From Aquariibacter albus (GTDB taxonomy: Bacteria > Pseudomonadota > Gammaproteobacteria > Burkholderiales > Burkholderiaceae_C): a stretch of DNA of 64,000 nt. Below, in pieces: positions 45,158-58,820 of the stretch. The notes below the pieces were generated by a model. That model was not told the origin of the DNA and made no database searches. It saw nothing but the letters and a program-made list of their open reading frames with translations. The translations under genes were made by a program, and so were the position numbers. The stretch is from contig NZ_JACIVI010000004.1 of NCBI RefSeq assembly GCF_014145335.1, positions 62,001 through 126,000 on the forward strand. Direction: 5' to 3'. How positions within the stretch are numbered: the stretch's first letter is position 1; every line of letters starts with the position of its first letter.

Positions 45158-46567
45158 ATGCGTCCCTTTCTCTTCCCTCTGCGGCGTGGGCTGCTGCCGC
45201 TGCTGCTGGCCGCGGCCGCACCCGCTGCCTCCGCCCAGTCCACCCTGCAGCTCTATGGGCTGGCCGATGGCGGTCTGACCTACACCACCGGCCAGGACGC
45301 GGCCAAGCTGCGCCTGTCCAGCGGCATCATGGAAGGCAGCCGCTGGGGCCTGAAGGGCAGCGAGGACCTGGGCGGGGGCTGGAAGGTGCTGTTCGTGCTG
45401 GAAAGCCGCTTCGAGCTCGACAGCGGCGATCTGGCCAACCGCCCGGCCACCGGCGGCCGGCTGCCGGACCGCTTCAGCCAGCCGGACACCCTCGGGGCCC
45501 CGCCCTTCACCCAGACCGTGTTCAACGGCGTGCTGAACAGCGTCGGCCTGCCCCTGGGCAGCCTGCTGCCGCTGGGGCCGCTGTTCAACCTGTCGCCGCA
45601 GGTGTCGGATCCGCTGGGCCTGCGCCAGCAGGTCGCCGATGCGGTGGTCGAGGAGGCGGGACGGCGGGTGGGCGTGAACCACCTGGAGCGCAACCTCTTC
45701 GACCGCCAGGCCTATGTCGCACTGGTCACCCCGGTGGGCGGCTTCGTGCTCGGGCGGCAGTACTCGCCCGCCTACGAGGTGTTCTACCAGTTCGACGCCA
45801 TGAAGACCGAGTCCGGCCTGTCGGCCGGGCAGATCGCCGCGATCCCGCAGGGCATCGAGATCCGGACGCCGAACGCGCTGCAGTACCGGATCGCGCTGAA
45901 GGGCTACACCGCCTCGCTGATGTACGGCACCCGCGAGGGCGGCACCTCGACCCCGTCGATCGTGCCGGCCGGCCGCTTTCTCGGCGCCAATGCGTACTAC
46001 AAGGATCCCGATGGCCGCTACGGCTACGGCACGGCCTACGCGACCCGCAAGAACTCGAAGGGCAAGAAGGGGCTGACCAACTGGCTGGCCGGCGCCTTCG
46101 TGCGGCTGGGGCCGGGCACGCTGCACGGCCTGTTCACCTCCATCCGCGACGACAACCCGCAGTCCGGGGTCGACATCCGCGAGGGCCTGGAGGCCAACAG
46201 CACTCTGGCCAACCCGCTCCTGGCCGGTTTCCGCGACGCCTACGCGACGGCCTACAACGAGGCCTTCAAGCAGGATGCGCGGCTCTTCCACCTCGGCTAC
46301 AGCGTCCCCTTCGGCCGTCACACGGTGACGGTGGCCTACAACCTGCTGGACGACCGCAGCATGTTCCGGTCGGACCTGCGCTCCTACGGCCTGGCCTACA
46401 CCTACGCCTTCTCCAAGCGCACCGACCTCAATGCCGTGCTGGTGCACTTCGACAACCGCGGACTGGCGCAGCTGGCCCCGGGGGGCAATGGCTACCTCGG
46501 CGGGGTGACGCGTGCGGCGGGCGTCGACGCGACCCAGCTCGCGCTGGGCCTGCGCCACCGCTTCTGA
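45158..46567 (+). CDS. Outer-membrane porin (tandem copy 2)
   Basis: A 469-residue porin closely related to the preceding gene. Signal peptide ends AASAQ, the mature N-terminus is STLQLYGLADGGL, and the C-terminal strand LGLRHRF ends in Phe. The region around 97-190 again holds an extra segment with proline- and leucine-rich sequence absent from the single porin at 25408. It follows copy 1 by 41 bases, with no terminator between, so the two are probably co-transcribed. Divergence between the copies is concentrated in the loop segments, consistent with different pore selectivity; substrates unknown. Confidence 0.93.
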   Translation: MRPFLFPLRRGLLPLLLAAAAPAASAQSTLQLYGLADGGLTYTTGQDAAKLRLSSGIMEGSRWGLKGSEDLGGGWKVLFVLESRFELDSGDLANRPATGGRLPDRFSQPDTLGAPPFTQTVFNGVLNSVGLPLGSLLPLGPLFNLSPQVSDPLGLRQQVADAVVEEAGRRVGVNHLERNLFDRQAYVALVTPVGGFVLGRQYSPAYEVFYQFDAMKTESGLSAGQIAAIPQGIEIRTPNALQYRIALKGYTASLMYGTREGGTSTPSIVPAGRFLGANAYYKDPDGRYGYGTAYATRKNSKGKKGLTNWLAGAFVRLGPGTLHGLFTSIRDDNPQSGVDIREGLEANSTLANPLLAGFRDAYATAYNEAFKQDARLFHLGYSVPFGRHTVTVAYNLLDDRSMFRSDLRSYGLAYTYAFSKRTDLNAVLVHFDNRGLAQLAPGGNGYLGGVTRAAGVDATQLALGLRHRF

Positions 46568-46642
46568 GCCGCGGCGGCCGCTGGGGCTGAGGGACACTGC
46601 GGGCCTGCCCGCAGTCCCTCCCCGCCCTGCCGTCCGCTGCCC

Positions 46643-47353
46643 ATGGCCCGCCTTCCCCGCGCCGTCTTCGACGGCCTGCCGCATCTCGTGCAGCTGCGCG
46701 GGCCGAGCCGAGAGCCGCTCTTCCTCGACGCCGAGGATCTCCGTGGTGCCCATGCGCTGCTCCGCGAGGCGGTCGTGCTGCACCGGCTCGCCCTGCATGG
46801 CTGGTGCTTCCTGCCCGACCGGGTCGAGCTGCTGCTGACGCCGCCGACGGCGGAGGCCCTGTCGCGGGCCATGCAGACCTTCGCCCGGCGCCATGCCGCC
46901 GCCTACAACCGGCGCCACGACCGGGCGGGCAGCCTGTGGGCCGGGCGCTACCGGGCCGCGGTGATCGATCCCGGTGCGTGGATGCTGGCCTGCCTGTTGC
47001 GTATCGATGGGGCGGGCCCGGCCGAACCGGCGGGGTTCCCGGAGTTCGGGGCGTGGATGTCCAGCCGTGCGCACCACCTTGGCTCGGTCGGTGAGGGCCT
47101 GCTGAGCGATCCGCCCGCCTACTGGGCGCTCGGCAACACCCCGTTCGAGCGCGAGGCGCGCTACCGCGCGCTGCTGGCGCAGCCCTTGCCTGCAAGCCAG
47201 GCCGAGTCGATCGAGGCGGCGCTGCGCGGCGGCTGGGCGCTCGGTCCGGCAGGGTTTCTCGCTCGGCTGGGCGAGCAGGCGGAGCGTCCGCTGCAGCCCC
47301 GGCCGCGGGGCCGGCCGGCGCGCCAGCCCGTCGACTCCGGGTCGAGTTCTTAA
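46643..47353 (+). CDS. Y1-transposase/RayT-like protein lacking catalytic residues
   Basis: A 236-residue protein aligned end to end with REP-associated tyrosine transposases (Y1/TnpA-REP). It starts MARLPRAVFDGLPHLVQLRG, and RRHAAAYNRRHDRAGSLWAGRYRAAVID matches the conserved RYNRRxxRxGxLWxGRYR block. The HUH motif, normally MPNHVHLLL, reads LPDRVELLL (residues 57-65), so both metal-binding histidines are replaced (Arg60, Glu62). The segment normally carrying the catalytic Tyr (YIELNPVRA) reads LLRIDGAGPA. It is therefore probably unable to nick DNA: a decaying or domesticated copy. Composition matches its surroundings. RayT-type repeats follow the stop. Confidence 0.82.
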   Translation: MARLPRAVFDGLPHLVQLRGPSREPLFLDAEDLRGAHALLREAVVLHRLALHGWCFLPDRVELLLTPPTAEALSRAMQTFARRHAAAYNRRHDRAGSLWAGRYRAAVIDPGAWMLACLLRIDGAGPAEPAGFPEFGAWMSSRAHHLGSVGEGLLSDPPAYWALGNTPFEREARYRALLAQPLPASQAESIEAALRGGWALGPAGFLARLGEQAERPLQPRPRGRPARQPVDSGSSS

Positions 47354-47356
47354 AGT

Positions 47357-47418
47357 GTCCCCATTTAATTTGTATGTTTTTCGCCAGTCGTTTTAATAGA
47401 ACCTGACCCCATTTATTT
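47357..47418 (+). repeat. RayT-type CCCCATTTA direct repeat pair upstream of gltB
   Basis: TGTCCCCATTTAATT (47357-47371) and TGACCCCATTTATTT (47404-47418) are near-identical direct repeats 47 bases apart, beginning just after the RayT-like stop. Repeats with the complement core AAATGGGG(T/A)CA commonly flank RayT genes. The 130-bp gap 47354-47484 is an AT-rich island in this window and presumably holds the gltB promoter; I see no clear -35/-10 pair in it. GGGAG lies just before the gltB ATG. Confidence 0.7.
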
Positions 47419-47484
47419 GCGCTTGCTGTGGCTTTTGCGCCGCAGTAAATTCCCTGTCTTCTGTTCACGTTCCGGGAGTGCCCC

Positions 47485-52236
<4,752 letters not shown>

Positions 52237-52283
52237 GCCGCCCGCCGCGCCAACCGCCAGCCTCAGCCAGCAGAGATCCGATC

Positions 52284-53750
<1,467 letters not shown>

Positions 53751-53838
53751 AGGGGGCGGCGCCGGCCCTCCTGCGGGTGGGGTCGGACGCTGTTGTCCTG
53801 AGGCTGCACGGTCCCGGGGGGCTTCCCCTATCATCCGA

Positions 53839-53869
53839 AAGCCGGTGTCATGGACACCGGCTTTTGTTT
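53839..53869 (+). terminator. Intrinsic terminator between gltD and mlaF
   Basis: Perfect 11-bp stem AAGCCGGTGTC / GACACCGGCTT with a 3-base loop, followed by TTTTGTTT-type sequence (53862-53869). It lies only 12 bases before the mlaF ATG, so the mlaF start is either read from a very short leader or depends on readthrough from gltBD. Confidence 0.8.
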
Positions 53870-53881
53870 CTTCCGGACCCG

Positions 53882-54727
53882 ATGCACGAGCCCTCCCTGG
53901 CGTCTGCCAACGCCGCCACCCCGCATGTCGAGCTTCACAACGTCAGCTGCGGCTACGGCCAGCGGGTGATCCTGCGCGACGTGAACCTGGTGGTGCCGCG
54001 CGGCCAGGTGCTGGGCCTGATGGGCACCTCGGGCGGGGGCAAGACCACGGTGCTGCGCCTGATCGGCCGCCAGCTCCAACCCTTCAGCGGTGAAGTCCGC
54101 TTCGACGGCCAGGACCTGGCCCGCCTGGACGAGGACGGTCTCTACCGCGTCCGGCGCCGCATGGGCATGCTCTTCCAGCAGGGCGCGCTGTTCACCGACC
54201 TGTCCGTGTTCGACAACGTCGCCTTCCCGCTGCGCGAGCACACCGCGCTGGGCGAGGCCCTGATCCGCGACCTGGTGCTGATGAAGCTGCAGGCCGTCGG
54301 CCTGCGCGGCGTGCGCGATCTCATGCCCAGCCAGGTTTCGGGCGGCATGGCGCGCCGCGTGGCCCTGGCCCGCGCGATCGCGCTGGACCCGGAGCTCATC
54401 ATGTACGACGAGCCCTTCGCCGGGCTCGACCCCATCTCGATGGGCGTGGCCGCGCGCCTGATCCGCGAGCTGAACCGCGCGCTCGGCGTGACCAGCATCG
54501 TCGTCTCGCACGACGTGCACGAGACCTTCGAGATCGCCGACCACATCGTCTTCGTCGCCAACGGCGGCATCGTGGCCCAGGGCACGCCGGACGAGATGCG
54601 CGCCACCGACGATCCGCTGGTGCGCCAGTTCATCGACGCCCAGGCCGATGGCCCGGTTCGATTCCACCAGCCGGCGCGTCCGCTGGACGAGGACTTCGGC
54701 CTGGCCGCGCGGGGGGGCGGCCAATGA
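53882..54727 (+). CDS. mlaF: Mla phospholipid transport ATPase MlaF
   Basis: A 281-residue ABC ATPase of the MlaFEDB retrograde lipid-transport complex. It has Walker A GTSGGGKT (48-55), Q-loop [17 protein letters not shown], signature [15 protein letters not shown] and Walker [14 protein letters not shown]. The C-terminal extension ([11 protein letters not shown]) suits the MlaF handshake that binds MlaB. The start at 53882 follows an intrinsic terminator by 12 bases and has no good ribosome binding site. Overlaps mlaE (ATGA). Confidence 0.94.
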   Translation: MHEPSLASANAATPHVELHNVSCGYGQRVILRDVNLVVPRGQVLGLMGTSGGGKTTVLRLIGRQLQPFSGEVRFDGQDLARLDEDGLYRVRRRMGMLFQQGALFTDLSVFDNVAFPLREHTALGEALIRDLVLMKLQAVGLRGVRDLMPSQVSGGMARRVALARAIALDPELIMYDEPFAGLDPISMGVAARLIRELNRALGVTSIVVSHDVHETFEIADHIVFVANGGIVAQGTPDEMRATDDPLVRQFIDAQADGPVRFHQPARPLDEDFGLAARGGGQ

Positions 54728-55506
54728 TCCGCGCCATGCTGGCCTCGATCGGCGGAGGCGTGCGCGGCTGGTTGGGCGGCCTGGGGGCGGGCGCCCGGCT
54801 CTTCCACACCCTGCTGCGCCTGGGCCCGGCCGCTTTCCGCCGTGGCCGGCTGATCGGCGAGCAGATCCACTTCCTCGGCAACCACTCGCTGGCGATCATC
54901 ACGGTCTCGGGGCTCTTCGTCGGCTTCGTGCTCGGCCTCCAGGGCTACTACACGCTGCAGCGCTACGGCGCGGCCGATTCGCTGGGCCTGCTGGTCGCGC
55001 TGTCGCTGGTGCGCGAGCTCGGCCCGGTGATCACGGCCCTGCTGTTCGCCGGGCGGGCCGGCACCTCGCTGACCGCCGAGATCGGCCTGATGAAGGCCGG
55101 CGAGCAGCTCGCCGCCATGGAGATGATGGCCGTCGACCCGGTGCGCCGCGTGCTGGCGCCGCGCTTCTGGGCCGGCGTGATCGCGATGCCGGTGCTGGCG
55201 GCGGTGTTCTCCGCGGTCGGCATCTTCGGCGGCTGGCTGGTCGGCGTGGTGATGATCGGCGTCGACGCCGGCGCCTTCTGGTCGCAGATGCAGAGCGGGG
55301 TGGATGTGTTCTCCGACGTCGGCAACGGCGTGATCAAGAGCCTGGTCTTCGGCCTGACCGTCACCTTCGTGGCCCTGCTCCAGGGCTATGCCTGCCAGCC
55401 CACGCCGGAGGGCGTGTCCCGCGCGACCACGCGCACCGTTGTCGTCGCCTCGCTGGCCGTCCTCGCGCTGGATTTCATCCTGACCGCGATGATGTTCTCC
55501 CTCTGA
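54724..55506 (+). CDS. mlaE: Mla phospholipid transport permease MlaE
   Basis: A 260-residue MlaE/YrbE-family permease with an N-terminal amphipathic interfacial helix and five transmembrane segments. Family motifs include [11 protein letters not shown] (about 61-71), [27 protein letters not shown] (about 98-124) and the [16 protein letters not shown] segment. It forms the transmembrane dimer beneath the MlaD hexamer. The gene starts inside the mlaF stop and is followed 22 bases later by mlaD. Confidence 0.95.
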   Translation: MIRAMLASIGGGVRGWLGGLGAGARLFHTLLRLGPAAFRRGRLIGEQIHFLGNHSLAIITVSGLFVGFVLGLQGYYTLQRYGAADSLGLLVALSLVRELGPVITALLFAGRAGTSLTAEIGLMKAGEQLAAMEMMAVDPVRRVLAPRFWAGVIAMPVLAAVFSAVGIFGGWLVGVVMIGVDAGAFWSQMQSGVDVFSDVGNGVIKSLVFGLTVTFVALLQGYACQPTPEGVSRATTRTVVVASLAVLALDFILTAMMFSL

Positions 55507-55528
55507 ACCGGATCTCCCGGGACGCCCC

Positions 55529-56011
55529 ATGCAAGCCTCCAAACACGACGTCTGGGTCGGTCTCTTCGTGCTGATCGGCGGCGCGGCCCTGCTCTTCCTG
55601 GCGCTCAAGGCCGGCAACCTGCTCAGCCTGAGCTTCAGCCCCACCTACACCGTCACCGCCCGCTTCGACAACATCGGCGGCCTCAAGCCGCGCGCCGCGG
55701 TCAAGAGCGCCGGCGTGGTCGTCGGGCGGGTCGCCTCGATCGGCTTCGACGACGAGAGCTACCAGGCCAGCGTGAGCCTCGAGCTGCAGAGCGGCTACAC
55801 CTTCCCGAAGGACAGCTCGGCCAAGATCCTCACCTCCGGCCTGCTCGGCGAGCAGTACGTCGGCCTGGAACCCGGGGCATCGGAGAAGCCGCTGGCCGCC
55901 GGCGACAAGATCAGCATGACCCAGTCCGCCGTGGTGCTGGAGAACCTGATCGGGCAGTTCCTCTACAACCGTGCCGCCGACAACAGCGGTCCCCAGGGAG
56001 GCCAGAAATGA
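55529..56011 (+). CDS. mlaD: Mla substrate-binding MCE protein MlaD
   Basis: A 160-residue protein with one N-terminal transmembrane helix (about 8-27) and a single MCE domain (YTVTARFDNIGGLKPRAAVKSAGVVVGRV, about 40-68), whose C-terminal helix forms the hydrophobic pore of the hexamer. The length is typical of MlaD (about 180). It hands phospholipid between MlaC and MlaFE. The stop overlaps mlaA (ATGA). Confidence 0.95.
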   Translation: MQASKHDVWVGLFVLIGGAALLFLALKAGNLLSLSFSPTYTVTARFDNIGGLKPRAAVKSAGVVVGRVASIGFDDESYQASVSLELQSGYTFPKDSSAKILTSGLLGEQYVGLEPGASEKPLAAGDKISMTQSAVVLENLIGQFLYNRAADNSGPQGGQK

Positions 56012-56739
56012 ATGCTGCAACGCTGACCCGTCTGCCGGCGGCCCTGGCCCTGGCGGCCACGCTGGGCGCCTGCGCGACGGCACAGAACCCCGACCCGCTG
56101 GAGCCGCTCAACCGCAAGGTCTTTGCCTTCAACGAGGCCCTGGACCAGGCGGTGGTCGAGCCCGCCGCGCGCGGCTACCGCGCCGTCACGCCGGAGATCG
56201 TCCGCACCGGCATCGACAACGTCTTCAGCAATTTCAAGGACCTCTGGTCCGCGATCAACAACGTGCTGCAGGGCAAGGGCGAAGCGGCCGGCAACGACTG
56301 GACCCGCTTCGTCACCAACACGACGATCGGCCTCGGCGGCCTGCTGGACTGGGCCACCCCGCTGGGCGTGCCGCGCCACAACGAGGACCTGGGCCAGACC
56401 CTGGGGCACTGGGGGGTCGGTCCGGGTGCCTACCTGGTGCTGCCCTTGTTCGGCCCGTCCTCGCTCCGCGATGCGGCCGACCTGCCCTTCACCACCTACT
56501 TTTCGCCCGTGGTCTTCACCGACAGCACGCTGGAAGCCGTCTCGGTCAGCGGCCTGCGCGTGATCGAGGTGCGCGCCCAGCTGCTGGACGCGGGCAAGCT
56601 GATCGACGACATCGCGCTGGACAAGTACAGCTTCGTCCGCAATGCCTACCTGCAGCGCCGCCGCAGCCTCGTCTACGACGGCGCCCCGCCCGACGCGCCG
56701 CAGGACGAGGAGCGCTACGACCTGCCGGCCAAGCCTTGA
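56008..56739 (+). CDS. mlaA: Outer-membrane lipoprotein MlaA (VacJ)
   Basis: A 243-residue lipoprotein with lipobox LGAC (Cys22) followed by DPLEPLNRKVFAFNEALD, the MlaA signature, and NNVLQGKGEAAGNDWTRFVTNTTIGLGG for the pore ring. MlaA extracts phospholipids from the outer leaflet and passes them to MlaC. In E. coli it is unlinked to mlaFEDCB; here it is inside the operon between mlaD and mlaC. Confidence 0.95.
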   Translation: MNAATLTRLPAALALAATLGACATAQNPDPLEPLNRKVFAFNEALDQAVVEPAARGYRAVTPEIVRTGIDNVFSNFKDLWSAINNVLQGKGEAAGNDWTRFVTNTTIGLGGLLDWATPLGVPRHNEDLGQTLGHWGVGPGAYLVLPLFGPSSLRDAADLPFTTYFSPVVFTDSTLEAVSVSGLRVIEVRAQLLDAGKLIDDIALDKYSFVRNAYLQRRRSLVYDGAPPDAPQDEERYDLPAKP

Positions 56740-56825
56740 GGCTGCCTGTCCGCTGAACCTGGCGCCGCCTTCCCACTCTCACCGGCTCCGCCCGCGTCGC
56801 CGGGCCTGCACGACAAGGACTGCCC

Positions 56826-57455
56826 ATGACCGTCTTCTCCCCCCTGCTGCGCTGGATCGCCCCGATGCTGCTGAGCCTCGGTCTGATGGGGCCGGCCGCC
56901 CAGGCCGACACCGGGGCGCCCGATGCGCTGATCAAGCAGCTGTCGACCTCGGTGCTCGACAGCATCAAGGCCGACAAGGGCATCCAGGCCGGCGATGTGC
57001 AGAAGGTGATGCTGCTGGTGGACCAGAAGGTCCTGCCCTACATCAACTTCCAGCGCATGACGGCCTCGGCCGTCGGCCGCAACTGGCGCCAGGCCAGCCC
57101 CGAGCAGCAGAAGCGCCTGCAGGAGGAGTTCAAGACCCTCCTGGTCCGCACCTACGCCGGTGCGCTGAGCGAGGTGCGCGACCAGACCATCGAGCTCAAG
57201 CCCCTGCGTGCCAAGCCCGAGGACACCGAAGTCATTGTGCGTTCCGAGGTGCGCGGCCGCGGCGAGCCGATCCAGCTCGACTACCGCATGGAGAAGGTCG
57301 ACAGCGGCTGGAAGATCTACGACGTCAATGTGCTCGGCGTCTGGCTGGTGGAGACCTACCGTGCCAGCTTCGCGCAGGAGATCTCCGCCAGCGGCATCGA
57401 CGGCCTGATCGCCAAGATGGCCGAGCGCAACAAGGCCCTTGCCAGCAAGCGCTGA
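56826..57455 (+). CDS. mlaC: Periplasmic phospholipid chaperone MlaC
   Basis: A 209-residue periplasmic protein with a signal peptide ending AAQA (about residue 27). The MlaC/Ttg2D fold is visible in VLPYINFQRMTASAVGRNWRQASPEQQKRL (about 66-95) and the C-terminal MEKVDSGWKIYDVNVLGVWLVETYR. It ferries phospholipid between MlaA and MlaFEDB. The 86-bp gap after mlaA shows no terminator. Confidence 0.95.
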   Translation: MTVFSPLLRWIAPMLLSLGLMGPAAQADTGAPDALIKQLSTSVLDSIKADKGIQAGDVQKVMLLVDQKVLPYINFQRMTASAVGRNWRQASPEQQKRLQEEFKTLLVRTYAGALSEVRDQTIELKPLRAKPEDTEVIVRSEVRGRGEPIQLDYRMEKVDSGWKIYDVNVLGVWLVETYRASFAQEISASGIDGLIAKMAERNKALASKR

Positions 57456-57471
57456 GCCGCGGGGACCCGCC

Positions 57472-57783
57472 GTGCTGATGCTGCCCGAGACCCTGACCGA
57501 GGCCGAGGCCGAGGACGTGCTGCGCCTGGCCCGTCAGGCCCTCAAGCGCAGCCCGGCCGAGGAGGCCCTGCGGGTCGATGCCTCGGCCCTGGGTCGCTAC
57601 GACTCCAGCGCCCTGGCCGTGCTGCTCGAAACCCAGCGCCTGGCGCGGGCCTGGGGTCGCGACTGCACGGTGGCCGGACTGCCGGCCCCGCTGGTTGAAC
57701 TGGCGCGCCTCTACGGCATCGACGGCCTGCTCGCCCTGGCGGCCGGCCCGGTCGTCACCGGCCTGGAACCCGGCACGGCTTAG
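57472..57783 (+). CDS. mlaB: STAS-domain protein MlaB
   Basis: A 103-residue STAS-domain protein. It has LRVDASALGRYDSSALAVLLE (about 37-57), with the conserved Asp-Ser-Ser pattern, and the C-terminal LARLYGIDGLL helix. MlaB binds MlaF and stabilises the complex. I prefer the GTG at 57472 because GGGGA lies 7 bases upstream; ATG at 57478 or the ATG at 57439 inside mlaC are alternatives. Confidence 0.85.
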   Translation: MLMLPETLTEAEAEDVLRLARQALKRSPAEEALRVDASALGRYDSSALAVLLETQRLARAWGRDCTVAGLPAPLVELARLYGIDGLLALAAGPVVTGLEPGTA

Positions 57784-57825
57784 GATGAGGTTCTGCCGGC
57801 ATGGGGCCGGCTTCCCGCCGCCGCC

Positions 57826-58782
57826 ATGACCAGCCAGCTCGACCAGCTCAAGCGCCACACCATCGTCGTCGCCGACACCGGCGATTTCAGGCAGATCGCG
57901 GCCTATGCGCCGCGGGATGCGACGACCAACCCCTCGCTCATCCTCAAGGCGGTTCGCCAGCCCGACTACGCGCCGCTGCTCGCGCAGACCGTCGCGGCGC
58001 ACCGCGGCGAGCCCCTCGATCTCGCGGTCGACCGCGTGCTGGTGCGCTTTGGCTGCGAGATCCTGGCCGTGGTGCCCGGCCGCGTGTCCACCGAGGTCGA
58101 TGCCCGCCTGAGTTTCGACGCGGCCGCGACCCAGGCCCGCGCCGAGCGGCTGATCGCGATGTATGCAGCCGAGGGCATCGCCCGCGAACGCGTGCTGATC
58201 AAGATCGCCGCCACCTGGGAAGGCATCCAGGCGGCCCGTGCGCTGGAGGCCCGGGGCATCCACACCAACCTGACCCTGCTCTTCGCCTTCTGCCAGGCCC
58301 AGGCCTGCGGCGAGGCCGGCGTGCGGCTGATCTCGCCCTTCGTCGGCCGCATCCACGACTGGTACAAGAAGGCCGCCGGCCCGGCCTGGGATGCGGCGGC
58401 CCAGGCCGGCGTCAACGATCCCGGGGTGCAGTCGGTGGCGCGCATCTGGCGCCATTTCAAGGCCCATGGCGTCGCCACCGAGGTGATGGGGGCCAGCTTC
58501 CGCAACGTCGGCCAGATCCTTGCTTTGTCGGGCTGCGACCTGCTGACCATCGCCCCCGAGCTGCTGGCCGAGCTGCAGGCGGCACCGGCCGAGCCCGGGG
58601 CCGCGCCCGCGCTGGATGCCGCCACCGTGCCGCCCGCCACCGCGCCCGCGCCCCGCCTGGACGAAGCCGCTTTTCGCTATGCGCTGAACGAAGACGCGAT
58701 GGCCACCGAGAAGCTCGCCGAGGGCATCCGTGCCTTCGCCGCCGACGCGGCCAAGCTCGACGCCATGATCCTCGCCCTCTGA
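57826..58782 (+). CDS. tal: Transaldolase
   Basis: A 318-residue class I transaldolase (TalB type) of the pentose phosphate pathway, moving a dihydroxyacetone unit via a Schiff base. DATTNPSL (about 31-38) is family signature 1; the Schiff-base lysine lies in [11 protein letters not shown] (about 125-135). The length matches E. coli TalB (317). It follows mlaB by 42 bases and pgi starts 38 bases later, so the two sugar-phosphate genes are probably co-transcribed. Confidence 0.95.
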   Translation: MTSQLDQLKRHTIVVADTGDFRQIAAYAPRDATTNPSLILKAVRQPDYAPLLAQTVAAHRGEPLDLAVDRVLVRFGCEILAVVPGRVSTEVDARLSFDAAATQARAERLIAMYAAEGIARERVLIKIAATWEGIQAARALEARGIHTNLTLLFAFCQAQACGEAGVRLISPFVGRIHDWYKKAAGPAWDAAAQAGVNDPGVQSVARIWRHFKAHGVATEVMGASFRNVGQILALSGCDLLTIAPELLAELQAAPAEPGAAPALDAATVPPATAPAPRLDEAAFRYALNEDAMATEKLAEGIRAFAADAAKLDAMILAL

Positions 58783-58820
58783 CCGCCCCGGCCCGTCCCG
58801 GGCCGCTGCCGACCCCGCCG

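Noticed and set aside
46643-47353. Intact insertion sequence or mobile element
   Set aside because: The Y1-type protein lacks its catalytic residues and no flanking inverted repeats or target duplications are visible.
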